This document shows positions 16,257 to 25,705 of a stretch of DNA of 64,000 nt, piece after piece. The notes below the pieces were generated by a model. That model saw only the letters and a program-made list of their open reading frames with translations, made no database searches and had not been told where the DNA came from. This DNA is from a virus. Position 1 is the stretch's first letter. Every line of letters begins with the position of its first letter. The stretch lies in the IMG/VR virus record IMGVR_UViG_3300022602_000031, positions 62,001 through 126,000 of that record. The stretch is one strand, 5' to 3'. Made by a program: the position numbers and the translations under genes.

Positions 16257-19200
16257 ATGGCTGTTACCCGAATTCAAAATAACCAGATTACTGACCAAAC
16301 CATTCAGTACCAAAAAATTGCACCTGGTACCTTAGTCGGCTCTGTTTTTAACCCAACACTGACGCTAAATTCCAACATTACTATTGTTGGTAATTTATCT
16401 GTTAGCGGTAACAGCACAACAATCAACTCTACTAACACCTATGTTAACGATCCCTTGATTGTATTCAACAATGGTTACGCTGGTGTGCCAGCATACGATA
16501 TTGGTATGTTAGTAAACCGTGCTCTAGGCACACTAACAGGTTATGCTTCAGGACAAAATACAGCGTTTATATGGAAAGAAGCGGATCAGGCATTTGAAGC
16601 CATTGTTACAACTGAAACAGGACAAACTGCCGGCGCTGTAGGAATCAGCGGATACGCCAACATTAAATCTGGCAACTTATTTGCCAACAGTTTAACTACC
16701 ACCACTGGTATAATTTATTCGCCAGGCGGTGTACAAAATACTCCAATTGGAAGTGTTACACCAAACACAGGCGCATTTACAACTGGTGCCTTTACAACAC
16801 TACAGGCAACAAACTTTAACTCAGGCAATGCCGCAATTACAGGCAGCCAAACATATATTGGTACAAGTGGTACACCAATTGCCAACATCTATGCTGGCTA
16901 TGCCAGTTTAACTACAGCACAAATTACTAACGATACCGCGGTAAACTTTTATTCAGGTAACGTTTTTATAAATGGTGGTTACATCACTAACCTAGCTAAC
17001 ATTTATGTTACTACAGCCTATGCCACAAACTTTAGCACACCAAACCTAGCTGTTACAACACAGTCAGTAACCAATTTAACTGCCACAAACTTTTATACAG
17101 CCAATGCAAGAATTGCTGGCGGCTACTTAACTGGATTGTCTAACGTAACTACAACGTTTGACACAGTAACAAACTTATATGCCGCTAACGCAACAATCGC
17201 AAGTGGTACATTCACCGGCGCCGCTGTTAACGCAGTAGCCGGTAATATTACAACTGGTTACTTTGGTTCATTAAACACAGCCAACGCAGTAGTCACCGGT
17301 GGTTACATTGCCGGTATCTCTAACATTAGCGCCAGCTATGGAACCTTTACAAACTTTGCCACCGGTAACGCTGTAATCACTGGCGGTAGTTTAAACGGCA
17401 TTCCGGTTGGAGCATCATCACAGAGTTCTGGTGCGTTTACAACTATTAGCGGTACTAATCAATTGTTTATTAGTTCTGCTATTAACAGCATAACTTCTAA
17501 TACTGGAGCTATAGTTGTTACTGGCGGCTTAGGAGTAGGTGGTAACTTAAACGTAGGTGGTCAGGCATTAATCACTGGCAACCTGACTGTCACTGGTAAC
17601 TTATCAGTAACTGGTCAAAGTGTAAGCATTGGTTCGAGTTCATTAAGTGTAACAGACCCAATTATTAACTTACATACACCAACCGATCTAACTCCGCTGA
17701 CAAGTAACGACGGATTTGATATTGGTATTAAAATTCACTATTATGATACTTCAGACTCTGCGGCATTCTTTGGTCGTGCTAATGACACTGGATTCTTGGA
17801 ATGGTATGCTCGTGGTACAGATACAGCAAACGTATTCACAGGCACAGCATATGGTACAATTAAATCTGGCGAATACTATGCTTCTAACACAACACCTAGT
17901 ACAAGTAGTTCAACTGGTGCCTTGCGTATTTCTGGCGGAGCTGGTATTGCTGGCGCAATTTATTCAGGTCCGTTAAACTCCACATATGGTAACATTTTAA
18001 ATAGTTTGTATGCTGGTAGTATCAATACAGCCAACGCTGTTATCAGCGGCGGATATATTAGTGCGTTAACTAACGCAACAATAACCACAGCATCGATTAC
18101 AAATTTAACTACAACATCGTTAATTCCAACCAATTTTTCATCACCAAACGCATACGTAACTGGTGGTACACTAAACAACGTAATAATTGGTAATGTTACT
18201 CCGGCTGCCGCTACATTTACTACTATAGTATCAACTGGCACTTCGATACACGCAGGTAACATTGTTGGTAATAGTGGTACAGCAAGTACAAGTACAACAA
18301 CTGGCGCATTGGTAATTGCCGGATCCGGTGGTGCTGGCATTGGCGGCGCATTAAACGTTGGTGGCATCAGCAACTTCTCTGCTAACCTATTATTAACAGC
18401 CGCAACTAACACAAACAACAACACAACCGGTGCATTGGTAATTCCAAACGGTGGCCTGGCAGTTACTGGTAACATTAACTCAGCAGGTCAGCTGTTTGTT
18501 GGGTCGTTAGCACAAGCAACTCCATTAACAAGTGCAATCGCTGTTAAACGTGGCACAAGCTCAACTGGTGCTGGTGTACAATATACACAAGACGCTTTAA
18601 TCAATGGTACTAATACTGGTTCAAGTGACTTTATTGCTTACGCCAATAACTATAACCTAGCAGTTGGCGACCAAGGGTGGATGGACATGGGTTTCACTGG
18701 CGATGCGTTCAGTGACGTTAACTATACAATTACCAAATCAAACGATGGTTACGTATTTGCGTCTGGTGCTAACACATCAGTTGGCGGCAATTTGGTTATG
18801 GCAACTGGCAGTACTGGTGGATACAATGACATAGTTATTGGTGTAGGTGGATTTATAGCCAATGCTGAAGTCGCGCGATTCCACGGTAACGTAAATAACT
18901 CAGGTAACTTTACATTAAAACTACCTACTAACAATAACCTAACTGCCAATACTGGAGCATTCCAGCTCTGGGGTGGCGCAAGTATTACGGGTAACGTATA
19001 CCACGGCGGTGCTACCTTATTCAACGGTAGCGGCACAGCTGGTAATGATGTAATAGTCAAAGGTAAAAACGATGCTACATTAATTTGGGCACGTCCTGGA
19101 TCAACATATGATCAGGTAGTTATTGGTAACTCAGCCACTACTAGTACTTTAGTCACTGGTGCTAAGTTAATTATTAACACAACAGATTCTATTTTATTAC

Positions 19201-19985
19201 CAAGTGGTAGTAACAGTCAGCGTCCTGGTAACAGTGGCGGGGTTGATACTGCTGGTATGTTGCGTTATAACAATTTTTCAGGATTTATAGAATGGTATAA
19301 CGGCACAAGTTGGCAAGGTGCTACTACAAACTTTACTGTAATTGTTGATCAACAGTTTACAGGAACGGGTAGCCAAACAGCATTTACACTAAGTCAGTCA
19401 GCAACAACAGCTGGTACACTTGTAAGTATTAACGGTGTTATACAGATTCCAACACTAGCTTACTCTGTAAGTGGTACAACATTAACATTTACAGAAGCTC
19501 CAGCAAACACTGACGTTATTGATGTACGTATTCTAACAACAACACAAACAGTCACTGGAATTGCCAGCCTGAACGGACTATTCCAGGTATCAGTTGACAA
19601 CAACGGTGCCTATATTACCACTGGTACTAGTGTTCCTGTTGTTACAACTAGCTATTTAAGCAACGGTGCTGAAGTATGTGGAGTAGCAAACGTAGCAGTT
19701 GGTAGTGCTGGTGTTCCGGTACAAATTGACAGCTTTAGCGCATCTACTTATCGTACAGCCAAGTATACAATTCAGGCTACTTACGGTTCAAATTATCAGT
19801 CTTATGAAGCCTTAATGATACAAAACGGTACCACAGCGGCAATCACAGGCTATGGTAACGTAACATTAGGTTCTAACCTGGGTGTAGTAAGTGCTACAGT
19901 CAGTGGTGGCAACGCAATATTGAACTACACAGCAGTAAATGCCACAACGCAGGTAAGAGTTAAAAAAGAATATATGCTGATTTAA
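16257..19985 (+). CDS. Very large modular tail fibre protein
   Basis: A 1242-residue fibre. The N-terminal module (STNTYVNDPLIVFNNG, AYDIGMLVNRALG, AFIWKEADQAFEA) is followed by a long Thr/Asn/Ala repeat. About residues 460-570 hold the module DPIINLHTPTDLTPLTSNDG ... HYYDTSDSAAFFGRANDTGF ... YGTIKSGEYYA, shared with the protein at 28079. Four copies of the STS-TTGALxIxGGxGIxG repeat occur. Near the C-terminus lies FTGTGSQTAFTLS (about residue 1035). It ends in a globular domain (EVCGVANVAVGSAGVPVQID ... VRVKKEYMLI). It has its own late promoter and a hairpin downstream. Likely a homotrimeric long fibre. Confidence 0.78.
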   Translation: MAVTRIQNNQITDQTIQYQKIAPGTLVGSVFNPTLTLNSNITIVGNLSVSGNSTTINSTNTYVNDPLIVFNNGYAGVPAYDIGMLVNRALGTLTGYASGQNTAFIWKEADQAFEAIVTTETGQTAGAVGISGYANIKSGNLFANSLTTTTGIIYSPGGVQNTPIGSVTPNTGAFTTGAFTTLQATNFNSGNAAITGSQTYIGTSGTPIANIYAGYASLTTAQITNDTAVNFYSGNVFINGGYITNLANIYVTTAYATNFSTPNLAVTTQSVTNLTATNFYTANARIAGGYLTGLSNVTTTFDTVTNLYAANATIASGTFTGAAVNAVAGNITTGYFGSLNTANAVVTGGYIAGISNISASYGTFTNFATGNAVITGGSLNGIPVGASSQSSGAFTTISGTNQLFISSAINSITSNTGAIVVTGGLGVGGNLNVGGQALITGNLTVTGNLSVTGQSVSIGSSSLSVTDPIINLHTPTDLTPLTSNDGFDIGIKIHYYDTSDSAAFFGRANDTGFLEWYARGTDTANVFTGTAYGTIKSGEYYASNTTPSTSSSTGALRISGGAGIAGAIYSGPLNSTYGNILNSLYAGSINTANAVISGGYISALTNATITTASITNLTTTSLIPTNFSSPNAYVTGGTLNNVIIGNVTPAAATFTTIVSTGTSIHAGNIVGNSGTASTSTTTGALVIAGSGGAGIGGALNVGGISNFSANLLLTAATNTNNNTTGALVIPNGGLAVTGNINSAGQLFVGSLAQATPLTSAIAVKRGTSSTGAGVQYTQDALINGTNTGSSDFIAYANNYNLAVGDQGWMDMGFTGDAFSDVNYTITKSNDGYVFASGANTSVGGNLVMATGSTGGYNDIVIGVGGFIANAEVARFHGNVNNSGNFTLKLPTNNNLTANTGAFQLWGGASITGNVYHGGATLFNGSGTAGNDVIVKGKNDATLIWARPGSTYDQVVIGNSATTSTLVTGAKLIINTTDSILLPSGSNSQRPGNSGGVDTAGMLRYNNFSGFIEWYNGTSWQGATTNFTVIVDQQFTGTGSQTAFTLSQSATTAGTLVSINGVIQIPTLAYSVSGTTLTFTEAPANTDVIDVRILTTTQTVTGIASLNGLFQVSVDNNGAYITTGTSVPVVTTSYLSNGAEVCGVANVAVGSAGVPVQIDSFSASTYRTAKYTIQATYGSNYQSYEALMIQNGTTAAITGYGNVTLGSNLGVVSATVSGGNAILNYTAVNATTQVRVKKEYMLI
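17644..17960 (+). repeat. Shared fibre module, copy in the 1242-residue fibre
   Basis: About 315 nt encoding DPIINLHTPTDLTPLTSNDG through YGTIKSGEYYASNTTPSTSS. The counterpart at 30117 matches in order and in most residues. Confidence 0.8.
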
Positions 19986-20014
19986 CAATCGATTGCTAAT
20001 TTTTATAACACACC

Positions 20015-20036
20015 AAAGGGCCTATACGGGCCCTTT
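20015..20036 (+). terminator. Hairpin, probable terminator
   Basis: Eight-base stem AAAGGGCC / GGCCCTTT with a TATACG loop, 30 nt after the fibre stop. The following T tract is poor (ACCATTTT), so termination may be partial. Confidence 0.6.
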
Positions 20037-20046
20037 ACCATTTTGT

Positions 20047-20054
20047 GATAAATA
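20047..20054 (+). promoter_or_regulatory. T4-type late promoter GATAAATA
   Basis: GATAAATA lies 19 nt before the ATG of the 1861-residue fibre gene, just past a hairpin. Confidence 0.7.
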
Positions 20055-20073
20055 TACAAAATGGTGAGAATAT

Positions 20074-23000
20074 ATGGCATTAACTAGACCGCGCTTAGGG
20101 CAATTATTAACAAATTCGGCCAGCCTAACCGATAATTTAACGGTTATTAATTCTGCGGCAACGCAGGCCAACGTCGATGTAGGCTTTATTTTTAATCGAA
20201 CAGATGGCGTAGGTAGTGTTGCTAACGTAGCATTATACTGGAATGAAGCCGGCCAAGGATTTGTACTCGGTTATACAGCCGATGACGGCTCTTCTAACGG
20301 CAATATCAATTCCGCTGGGTATGCTAACTTAACCACATACGGACTAAATGTAACCAGCAACGTTGCAATTGGTACCGCCTCAACAAACTATCTAACAGCC
20401 AATGGCGGCGCAACAGGCTTTGGTCCAACTATTACTGTAGCTGGAGCAGACACTAACATTGATTTAAATTTACGTGCCAAAGGCTCTGCTAACGTTTCAA
20501 TAAACAGCCCGTTAAAAATCAGTGGCAACACTATTAGTATCAACTCAGTTACTGGCGCATTTATTGTTACTGGCGGAGTTGGTGTTGGTGGTAATATTAA
20601 TATTGCCGGATCCGCAGGTAATGCTTTAGTAACTACAGCAAACATTTTAGCTGGTAACTTTGTTACATCAACAGGTAACATTTATGCTGGTAATATTGTT
20701 ACCACAGCACAAGGTATTGCTGGTAATATTTCTGGTGTTAACTACTTGCTGGCCAATGCCGCAATATATAATCAATCTGTTACAACTGGTAACTTATTGA
20801 CCAATAGCATCTACTATGCCAATGGTGCTCCATACGCATTTAGTTTTTATTCAAACGCCAACCTAACCGCTTACTTAACAAATGTAAGTATCATTGCCTA
20901 CAACGATTCAAACGTAGCTAAATTCTTATCAACTAACTTTGGATCAAACAGTATTTCTACAACTGGCAATGTATCGGCTGGTAATATAATCAGCACCATA
21001 TACACAACCACTGCTGGTTCTAATGCTAACTTAAATTTATCACCAGATGGTTCTGGTAGCGTTGTAGTTCCGACTGCACAGGTATATGTTACTGGAAACG
21101 TTACTGCTGGTAACGTATTAACCAATACACTATTATACGCAAATGGCCAACCATATGCGCTTTCTTATTTTACCACAGCCAACGTTGGTGCTTACTTACC
21201 AACCTATACCGGAAATATTCAAGCTGGTAACGTAACTATCACTGGTAACTTAACCGTTGCTAATATTATCTATACCAATCAAGAAGTTATTACTTCTACT
21301 GAAACCATACAAGGTAATCTGGTAGCGGCGGCCACAACACCAAGTACAAGTACTACAACAGGTGCATTAGTTGTTAAAGGCGGCACAGGTATTGCTGGTA
21401 ACGCAATCGTTGGCGGTAACGTACAGGCTACCGGCACAATACAATACGGATCAGGCCAAGGCGGGTTAATATTTAGAACACTAGCAGGCGGAACAGGTGC
21501 CGCAATTTACAATACTAATATTGTACCTAGTGCTCAAAATTATGCAATGACTACAGATGGTACGTCGGTAACATTTAATGCTCCATCTGGTGGCGGAGTT
21601 TATACTGGCATTAACAACAGTATCATTACTACAGTACAGGCCGGTACACCAAGTGCCACGCAAGCAACTGGACAAAGCCTAGTAGTCAGTAACGGTTTAG
21701 GTGTAACTGGCGACAGCTACTTTAGCGGCAATTTAGGTATTAGCGGTAACACATCAGCCGGTAACATTACCATTGGTAAATTTAATAATGCATCACTGAT
21801 TATTAATTCCCCATCAAGTTCTAGAACTGCTACAATTGGTTTTGTTGATTCATTCAACCTTGATGTTCAACCGGGAGTTGGATATTTAATATTAGCACGT
21901 AACGGACAAAATACAGGTGTTGGTGGCAACATCCAACCAGCGCATCGGTTAAGCGTTGGCGGAGACATATACTCGTCTGGTAATGTTATAGTAACAAGTA
22001 ATTTAACTGTTGGTGGAACACTAACAGCTACAGGTAACGTTCAGTTCCTTAACTACGAATATGTAACCAACACCGAATACGTAAACACAATCACAGCTAC
22101 AACAGTAACAGCCGCAACCATTGGTAACACAGGTGCCGCCTTAACTGGTGCTACGTTAGGTCTATCCGGTGCAGCCACAGTTGGTAACTTAATAACAACC
22201 AATGGCTTATTCTGGTCTAATGGTGTAGCATTTGCTACAAGTACTTACAGTAACGCTAACGTAGCCAGCTATTTACCGATCTATGCTGGTAATATTGGCT
22301 CTGGTAATATCACAACTACCGGCGGTATATTCTGGGCCAATGGTCAAAGTTATGGCTCGGGTTCTGTTTATGGTAATGCCAACGTAGCGTCATACCTGAC
22401 CACGTTAACAACGCCAGTTATTACACAAGCAAACATTGTTTCAAATTCATCCACTAATAGTACCAGTGCCACAACTGGCGCTATTGTTGTGCCTTATGGT
22501 GGTGTTGGTGTTGGCGGTAACTTATTTGTTGGTGGCAACATTGTTGGTACGTATACTAACGTAACAATCACGTCTGGCGCCTACACAACAACACTAGATC
22601 CATATGGTAATATTAGTTTACCATCGGGCAATTTAATCATTGGTAACATATTTGCCTATACAATTGGTAACACTGGCACACAATTGGTTGGTAATGGCTC
22701 AGGTATTACTGGTGTTGCGGCCAGCGGATTAGCTGGTACAGCAAATACAGCGCAGGTAGCTCTTACTACACAAATTACCAACTCAACTAGCTCGGGTATT
22801 TACTATCCAACGTTTGCTAATATTACAGCTGGTAATACACAACTATGGGCTAGTAGCACAAACTTATTCTTCCAACCAAGTTCTGGTAACTTAACCGCGG
22901 TAAACTTTAATGGTCAATATTACGGTGCTATTATTACACCAATACAGACTAACATACTACAGGTTGGCAATTTAAATTCATTAAGTGTTGGTAACGTAAC

Positions 23001-25659
23001 AACATTATTTGGCAATACAGTTATTGCCAATACTACTCCAAGCACTAGTGCCACTACCGGAGCATTAACAGTTCCAACAGGTGGTGTTGGTATTGGTGGT
23101 AACTTATTTGTTGGCGGTAATGCTAATATAAACATTGCCAATATTACCAATACCTATACTGGTACAATACAATCAACTACAGCATTTGGTAATTTATGGA
23201 ACACCAGCAACACCGTTGGTAATATCTATGTTGGTACAAGTACTGCCAACGTAACCATTACTGGTAATGCTAACATTGCCAACTTAACAATTACTAACCT
23301 GCTATGGCCAAACGGTATTTCATACTCGTCTGGTATTGTAGCAGGTATTACAAACTATGGTAACAGTAACGTAGCTGGATACTTACCAACCTACACAGGC
23401 AACATTGGCGCGGTTTACACATTAGGTGGAGTGTATTGGGCAGGTAACAATACACCGTTTGGCTACAGTAATACAGCGGCAGCGGCATTTTTGCCGGTTT
23501 ACTCAGGTAACTTACGTGCCGGCAACGTAACTATCACTGGTAATCTAACAGTTGCTAATATTATCTACACAAACCAAGAAATAATTACCACAACAGATAC
23601 TATACAAGGCAACTTGGTGGCCGCAAGTGGCACAGCAAGTACTAATACCACATCGGGTGCGTTGGTTGTTATCGGTGGTGCTGGTGTTAGTGGAAACGTC
23701 TATGCTGGTGCTAACTTAAATGTTGGCCTAAACTCTACTGTCAGTGGTTATCAGGTAATTAATAACTTAACCAATCAACCAGCATTACAGATCATTGGTA
23801 ACAGCTGGCGCGGCGGAGTTGGTTATCACGATTTCTTACAAGTTACAAATACCTACACTGGAGCAACTACTCCGACCAAATGGTTCCGTTTAAACAGCAC
23901 CGGCGGATTGGAAATTGTTAACAGTGGGTATAGTCAAGTTATCTTTTCTCTGGATGATGGCGGTAACGTAATTGCTACTAGTAATATCACTGCCAGCAAC
24001 AGACTTATAACCAGTGGAGGTTTATTCTGGAGTAACGGTGTTAGCTATGGATCCAGTATTAGTGCCGCAATTGGTGTTTATGGTAATGCCAACGTAGCCG
24101 GCTATTTGCCAACCTATGGTGGTAACGTCTTAGCCAGCACAGTTTACAGTAACGGTTATTTCTGGGCAGCCAATGGCTTCTCAATAGTATATGGTAACAT
24201 TGCCGCTAATGCTTATGTAAGCAACACCTTATTGCCAAACTATCAAGGCAATCTACAAGCTGGTAACTTGTTAGTAACCAGTGCCAGTGGGCAAGGCGGA
24301 AATATTAGCACAGGTAATATTTTATCTAGTGGATATTTCTGGGCTAACGGCGCACCATTTATTACCAGCAACTACGGTAATGCCAACGTAGCTTCTTACT
24401 TAACATCCTATGGCGGATTCTTATTTGCTAGCCAGGTACGTACTAATAGTAATATTCAGGTCGGCGGTAATTTAATTGTTACTAACGATAGTTACTTACT
24501 TGGTAATGCTACAATCACCGGCAACCTGATAGTTGCTAACATTACATATTTAAATCAAGAATTTGTCAGCACAAGTGAAGTGGTTACAGGTAATTTGGTT
24601 GCTAACTCTGGAACAACAAGTTCTAATGTAAGCACTGGTGCTATGGTAGTTGTTGGTGGTGCGGGTATCAGCGGAGCTTTAAACGTTGGTGGTAACCTAA
24701 CAGTTGCTAACATACAAACTACAGGTACCAGCGGTAATATTAGTGGAGTTGACAATTTATTTGCTAACGTTATCAATCTGGCATCTAATATTAATGCCTC
24801 AACCGGCAATTTGAATATTTCTGGTAATATTAACTATACCGGAAATGTATTCTCGGGCGGTATACCAACTGGTACTAACAGTTATTATAATATAGCACCG
24901 TTGAATTTAAATAACAGCTTAACCGGCGGCGTAAAAACTCAGCTGAACCTGATCAACACAGGTGGGTCATCTGGTGCTGGTAGTGCTATTGATTTTTACA
25001 CCTATACCAATCAGGCTACAAGTACAGCACCTGGAGCTAGACTTAGTGTCATTGATGACGGAGTTTATTCCGCCAGCTGGAATTTTTATACCAAAACTCC
25101 TGGCGCACCTAGCAATACACTAACATCTAGATTTAGTATCAGCGATATAGGTATTGTTACTGTTTCGTCTACTAGTCCGGCAGCCAACGTCAGTTCTGGA
25201 GCACTACAAGTAGCTGGTGGTATCAGTACCCCGGGTAACGTATATGCCAACGCAATTTATACAACAACTGGACTGTATTGGGCAGGCAATAATAACATTA
25301 TCAGCATCGGCGGCGGTGGCGGAAGCCCAGTGGGTGTTTCTGGTGCTATTCAGTACAATAATGGTGGTGTACTTGCAGCCGCAAACCTAATTTACAACTC
25401 AGGTAATAATACAATTCTAGCTAACGGTAATGTTAACTCAACCAGTAACGTTAGCGGTACTATGCAGATTGTGGGTGGTATGGGTGTTACTGGCAACATT
25501 TTTGCCAACGCAGTTTATACTACAACAGGTATTTTCTGGCAAGGTAACGGTTATCCAATGAGTACAGGTAGTTTATTCCCGTACCTGGATATGGGCTTTA
25601 TTACAGATACTACTGCCCCGGTCCCTGCTGTGTTTGATTTAGGCTCTGTAGCACCTTAG
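20074..25659 (+). CDS. Giant modular tail fibre protein
   Basis: At 1861 residues this is the largest protein of the window. Residues 25-85 hold the NVALYWNEAGQGFVLGY module seen also at 6867. The rest is built from three recurring units. Unit 1 is FWxNGxxYG...YxNANVASYLPxYxGNI. Unit 2 is PSTSTTTGALVVKGGTGIAG, about eight copies. Unit 3 is GNLTVANIIYTNQEVITSTE, three close copies (DNA 21235, 23531, 24511). A Gly/Ser hinge (GGGGGSP) precedes the final 110 residues, which end in YLDMGFITDTTAPVPAVFDL. Such repeats predict a long beta-stranded trimer. The C-terminal region may be tip or adaptor. Confidence 0.8.
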   Translation: MALTRPRLGQLLTNSASLTDNLTVINSAATQANVDVGFIFNRTDGVGSVANVALYWNEAGQGFVLGYTADDGSSNGNINSAGYANLTTYGLNVTSNVAIGTASTNYLTANGGATGFGPTITVAGADTNIDLNLRAKGSANVSINSPLKISGNTISINSVTGAFIVTGGVGVGGNINIAGSAGNALVTTANILAGNFVTSTGNIYAGNIVTTAQGIAGNISGVNYLLANAAIYNQSVTTGNLLTNSIYYANGAPYAFSFYSNANLTAYLTNVSIIAYNDSNVAKFLSTNFGSNSISTTGNVSAGNIISTIYTTTAGSNANLNLSPDGSGSVVVPTAQVYVTGNVTAGNVLTNTLLYANGQPYALSYFTTANVGAYLPTYTGNIQAGNVTITGNLTVANIIYTNQEVITSTETIQGNLVAAATTPSTSTTTGALVVKGGTGIAGNAIVGGNVQATGTIQYGSGQGGLIFRTLAGGTGAAIYNTNIVPSAQNYAMTTDGTSVTFNAPSGGGVYTGINNSIITTVQAGTPSATQATGQSLVVSNGLGVTGDSYFSGNLGISGNTSAGNITIGKFNNASLIINSPSSSRTATIGFVDSFNLDVQPGVGYLILARNGQNTGVGGNIQPAHRLSVGGDIYSSGNVIVTSNLTVGGTLTATGNVQFLNYEYVTNTEYVNTITATTVTAATIGNTGAALTGATLGLSGAATVGNLITTNGLFWSNGVAFATSTYSNANVASYLPIYAGNIGSGNITTTGGIFWANGQSYGSGSVYGNANVASYLTTLTTPVITQANIVSNSSTNSTSATTGAIVVPYGGVGVGGNLFVGGNIVGTYTNVTITSGAYTTTLDPYGNISLPSGNLIIGNIFAYTIGNTGTQLVGNGSGITGVAASGLAGTANTAQVALTTQITNSTSSGIYYPTFANITAGNTQLWASSTNLFFQPSSGNLTAVNFNGQYYGAIITPIQTNILQVGNLNSLSVGNVTTLFGNTVIANTTPSTSATTGALTVPTGGVGIGGNLFVGGNANINIANITNTYTGTIQSTTAFGNLWNTSNTVGNIYVGTSTANVTITGNANIANLTITNLLWPNGISYSSGIVAGITNYGNSNVAGYLPTYTGNIGAVYTLGGVYWAGNNTPFGYSNTAAAAFLPVYSGNLRAGNVTITGNLTVANIIYTNQEIITTTDTIQGNLVAASGTASTNTTSGALVVIGGAGVSGNVYAGANLNVGLNSTVSGYQVINNLTNQPALQIIGNSWRGGVGYHDFLQVTNTYTGATTPTKWFRLNSTGGLEIVNSGYSQVIFSLDDGGNVIATSNITASNRLITSGGLFWSNGVSYGSSISAAIGVYGNANVAGYLPTYGGNVLASTVYSNGYFWAANGFSIVYGNIAANAYVSNTLLPNYQGNLQAGNLLVTSASGQGGNISTGNILSSGYFWANGAPFITSNYGNANVASYLTSYGGFLFASQVRTNSNIQVGGNLIVTNDSYLLGNATITGNLIVANITYLNQEFVSTSEVVTGNLVANSGTTSSNVSTGAMVVVGGAGISGALNVGGNLTVANIQTTGTSGNISGVDNLFANVINLASNINASTGNLNISGNINYTGNVFSGGIPTGTNSYYNIAPLNLNNSLTGGVKTQLNLINTGGSSGAGSAIDFYTYTNQATSTAPGARLSVIDDGVYSASWNFYTKTPGAPSNTLTSRFSISDIGIVTVSSTSPAANVSSGALQVAGGISTPGNVYANAIYTTTGLYWAGNNNIISIGGGGGSPVGVSGAIQYNNGGVLAAANLIYNSGNNTILANGNVNSTSNVSGTMQIVGGMGVTGNIFANAVYTTTGIFWQGNGYPMSTGSLFPYLDMGFITDTTAPVPAVFDLGSVAP
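21235..21324 (+). repeat. Fibre unit 3, copy 1 (LTVANIIYTNQE)
   Basis: Coding repeat of about 90 nt encoding ITGNLTVANIIYTNQEVITS and onward. The closest copy is at 23531. Confidence 0.75.
23531..23620 (+). repeat. Fibre unit 3, copy 2
   Basis: Coding repeat ITGNLTVANIIYTNQEIITT, nearly identical at protein level to the copy at 21235 but with many silent differences, so it is not a fresh duplication. Confidence 0.75.
24511..24600 (+). repeat. Fibre unit 3, copy 3
   Basis: Coding repeat ITGNLIVANITYLNQEFVST, more diverged, and closest in wording to the copy in the next large fibre at 30781. Confidence 0.7.
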
Positions 25660-25670
25660 GATATAGTTTA

Positions 25671-25678
25671 GATAAATA
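25671..25678 (+). promoter_or_regulatory. T4-type late promoter GATAAATA
   Basis: GATAAATA lies 27 nt before the ATG at 25706, in the 46-nt gap after the giant fibre. Confidence 0.7.
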
Positions 25679-25705
25679 TAACAATATAACGGAATTTGAA
25701 TATAA

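Noticed and set aside
17960-18475. Long antisense open frame (171 codons, Pro/Val/Ala-rich) opposite the fibre gene
   Set aside because: It mirrors the Gly/Thr/Asn repeat of the fibre on the other strand, has no start signal, and similar antisense frames occur opposite every fibre gene.
20074-25659. CRISPR-like or satellite repeat array
   Set aside because: The repeats are in-frame protein modules of unequal length without spacers, so they are fibre repeats.
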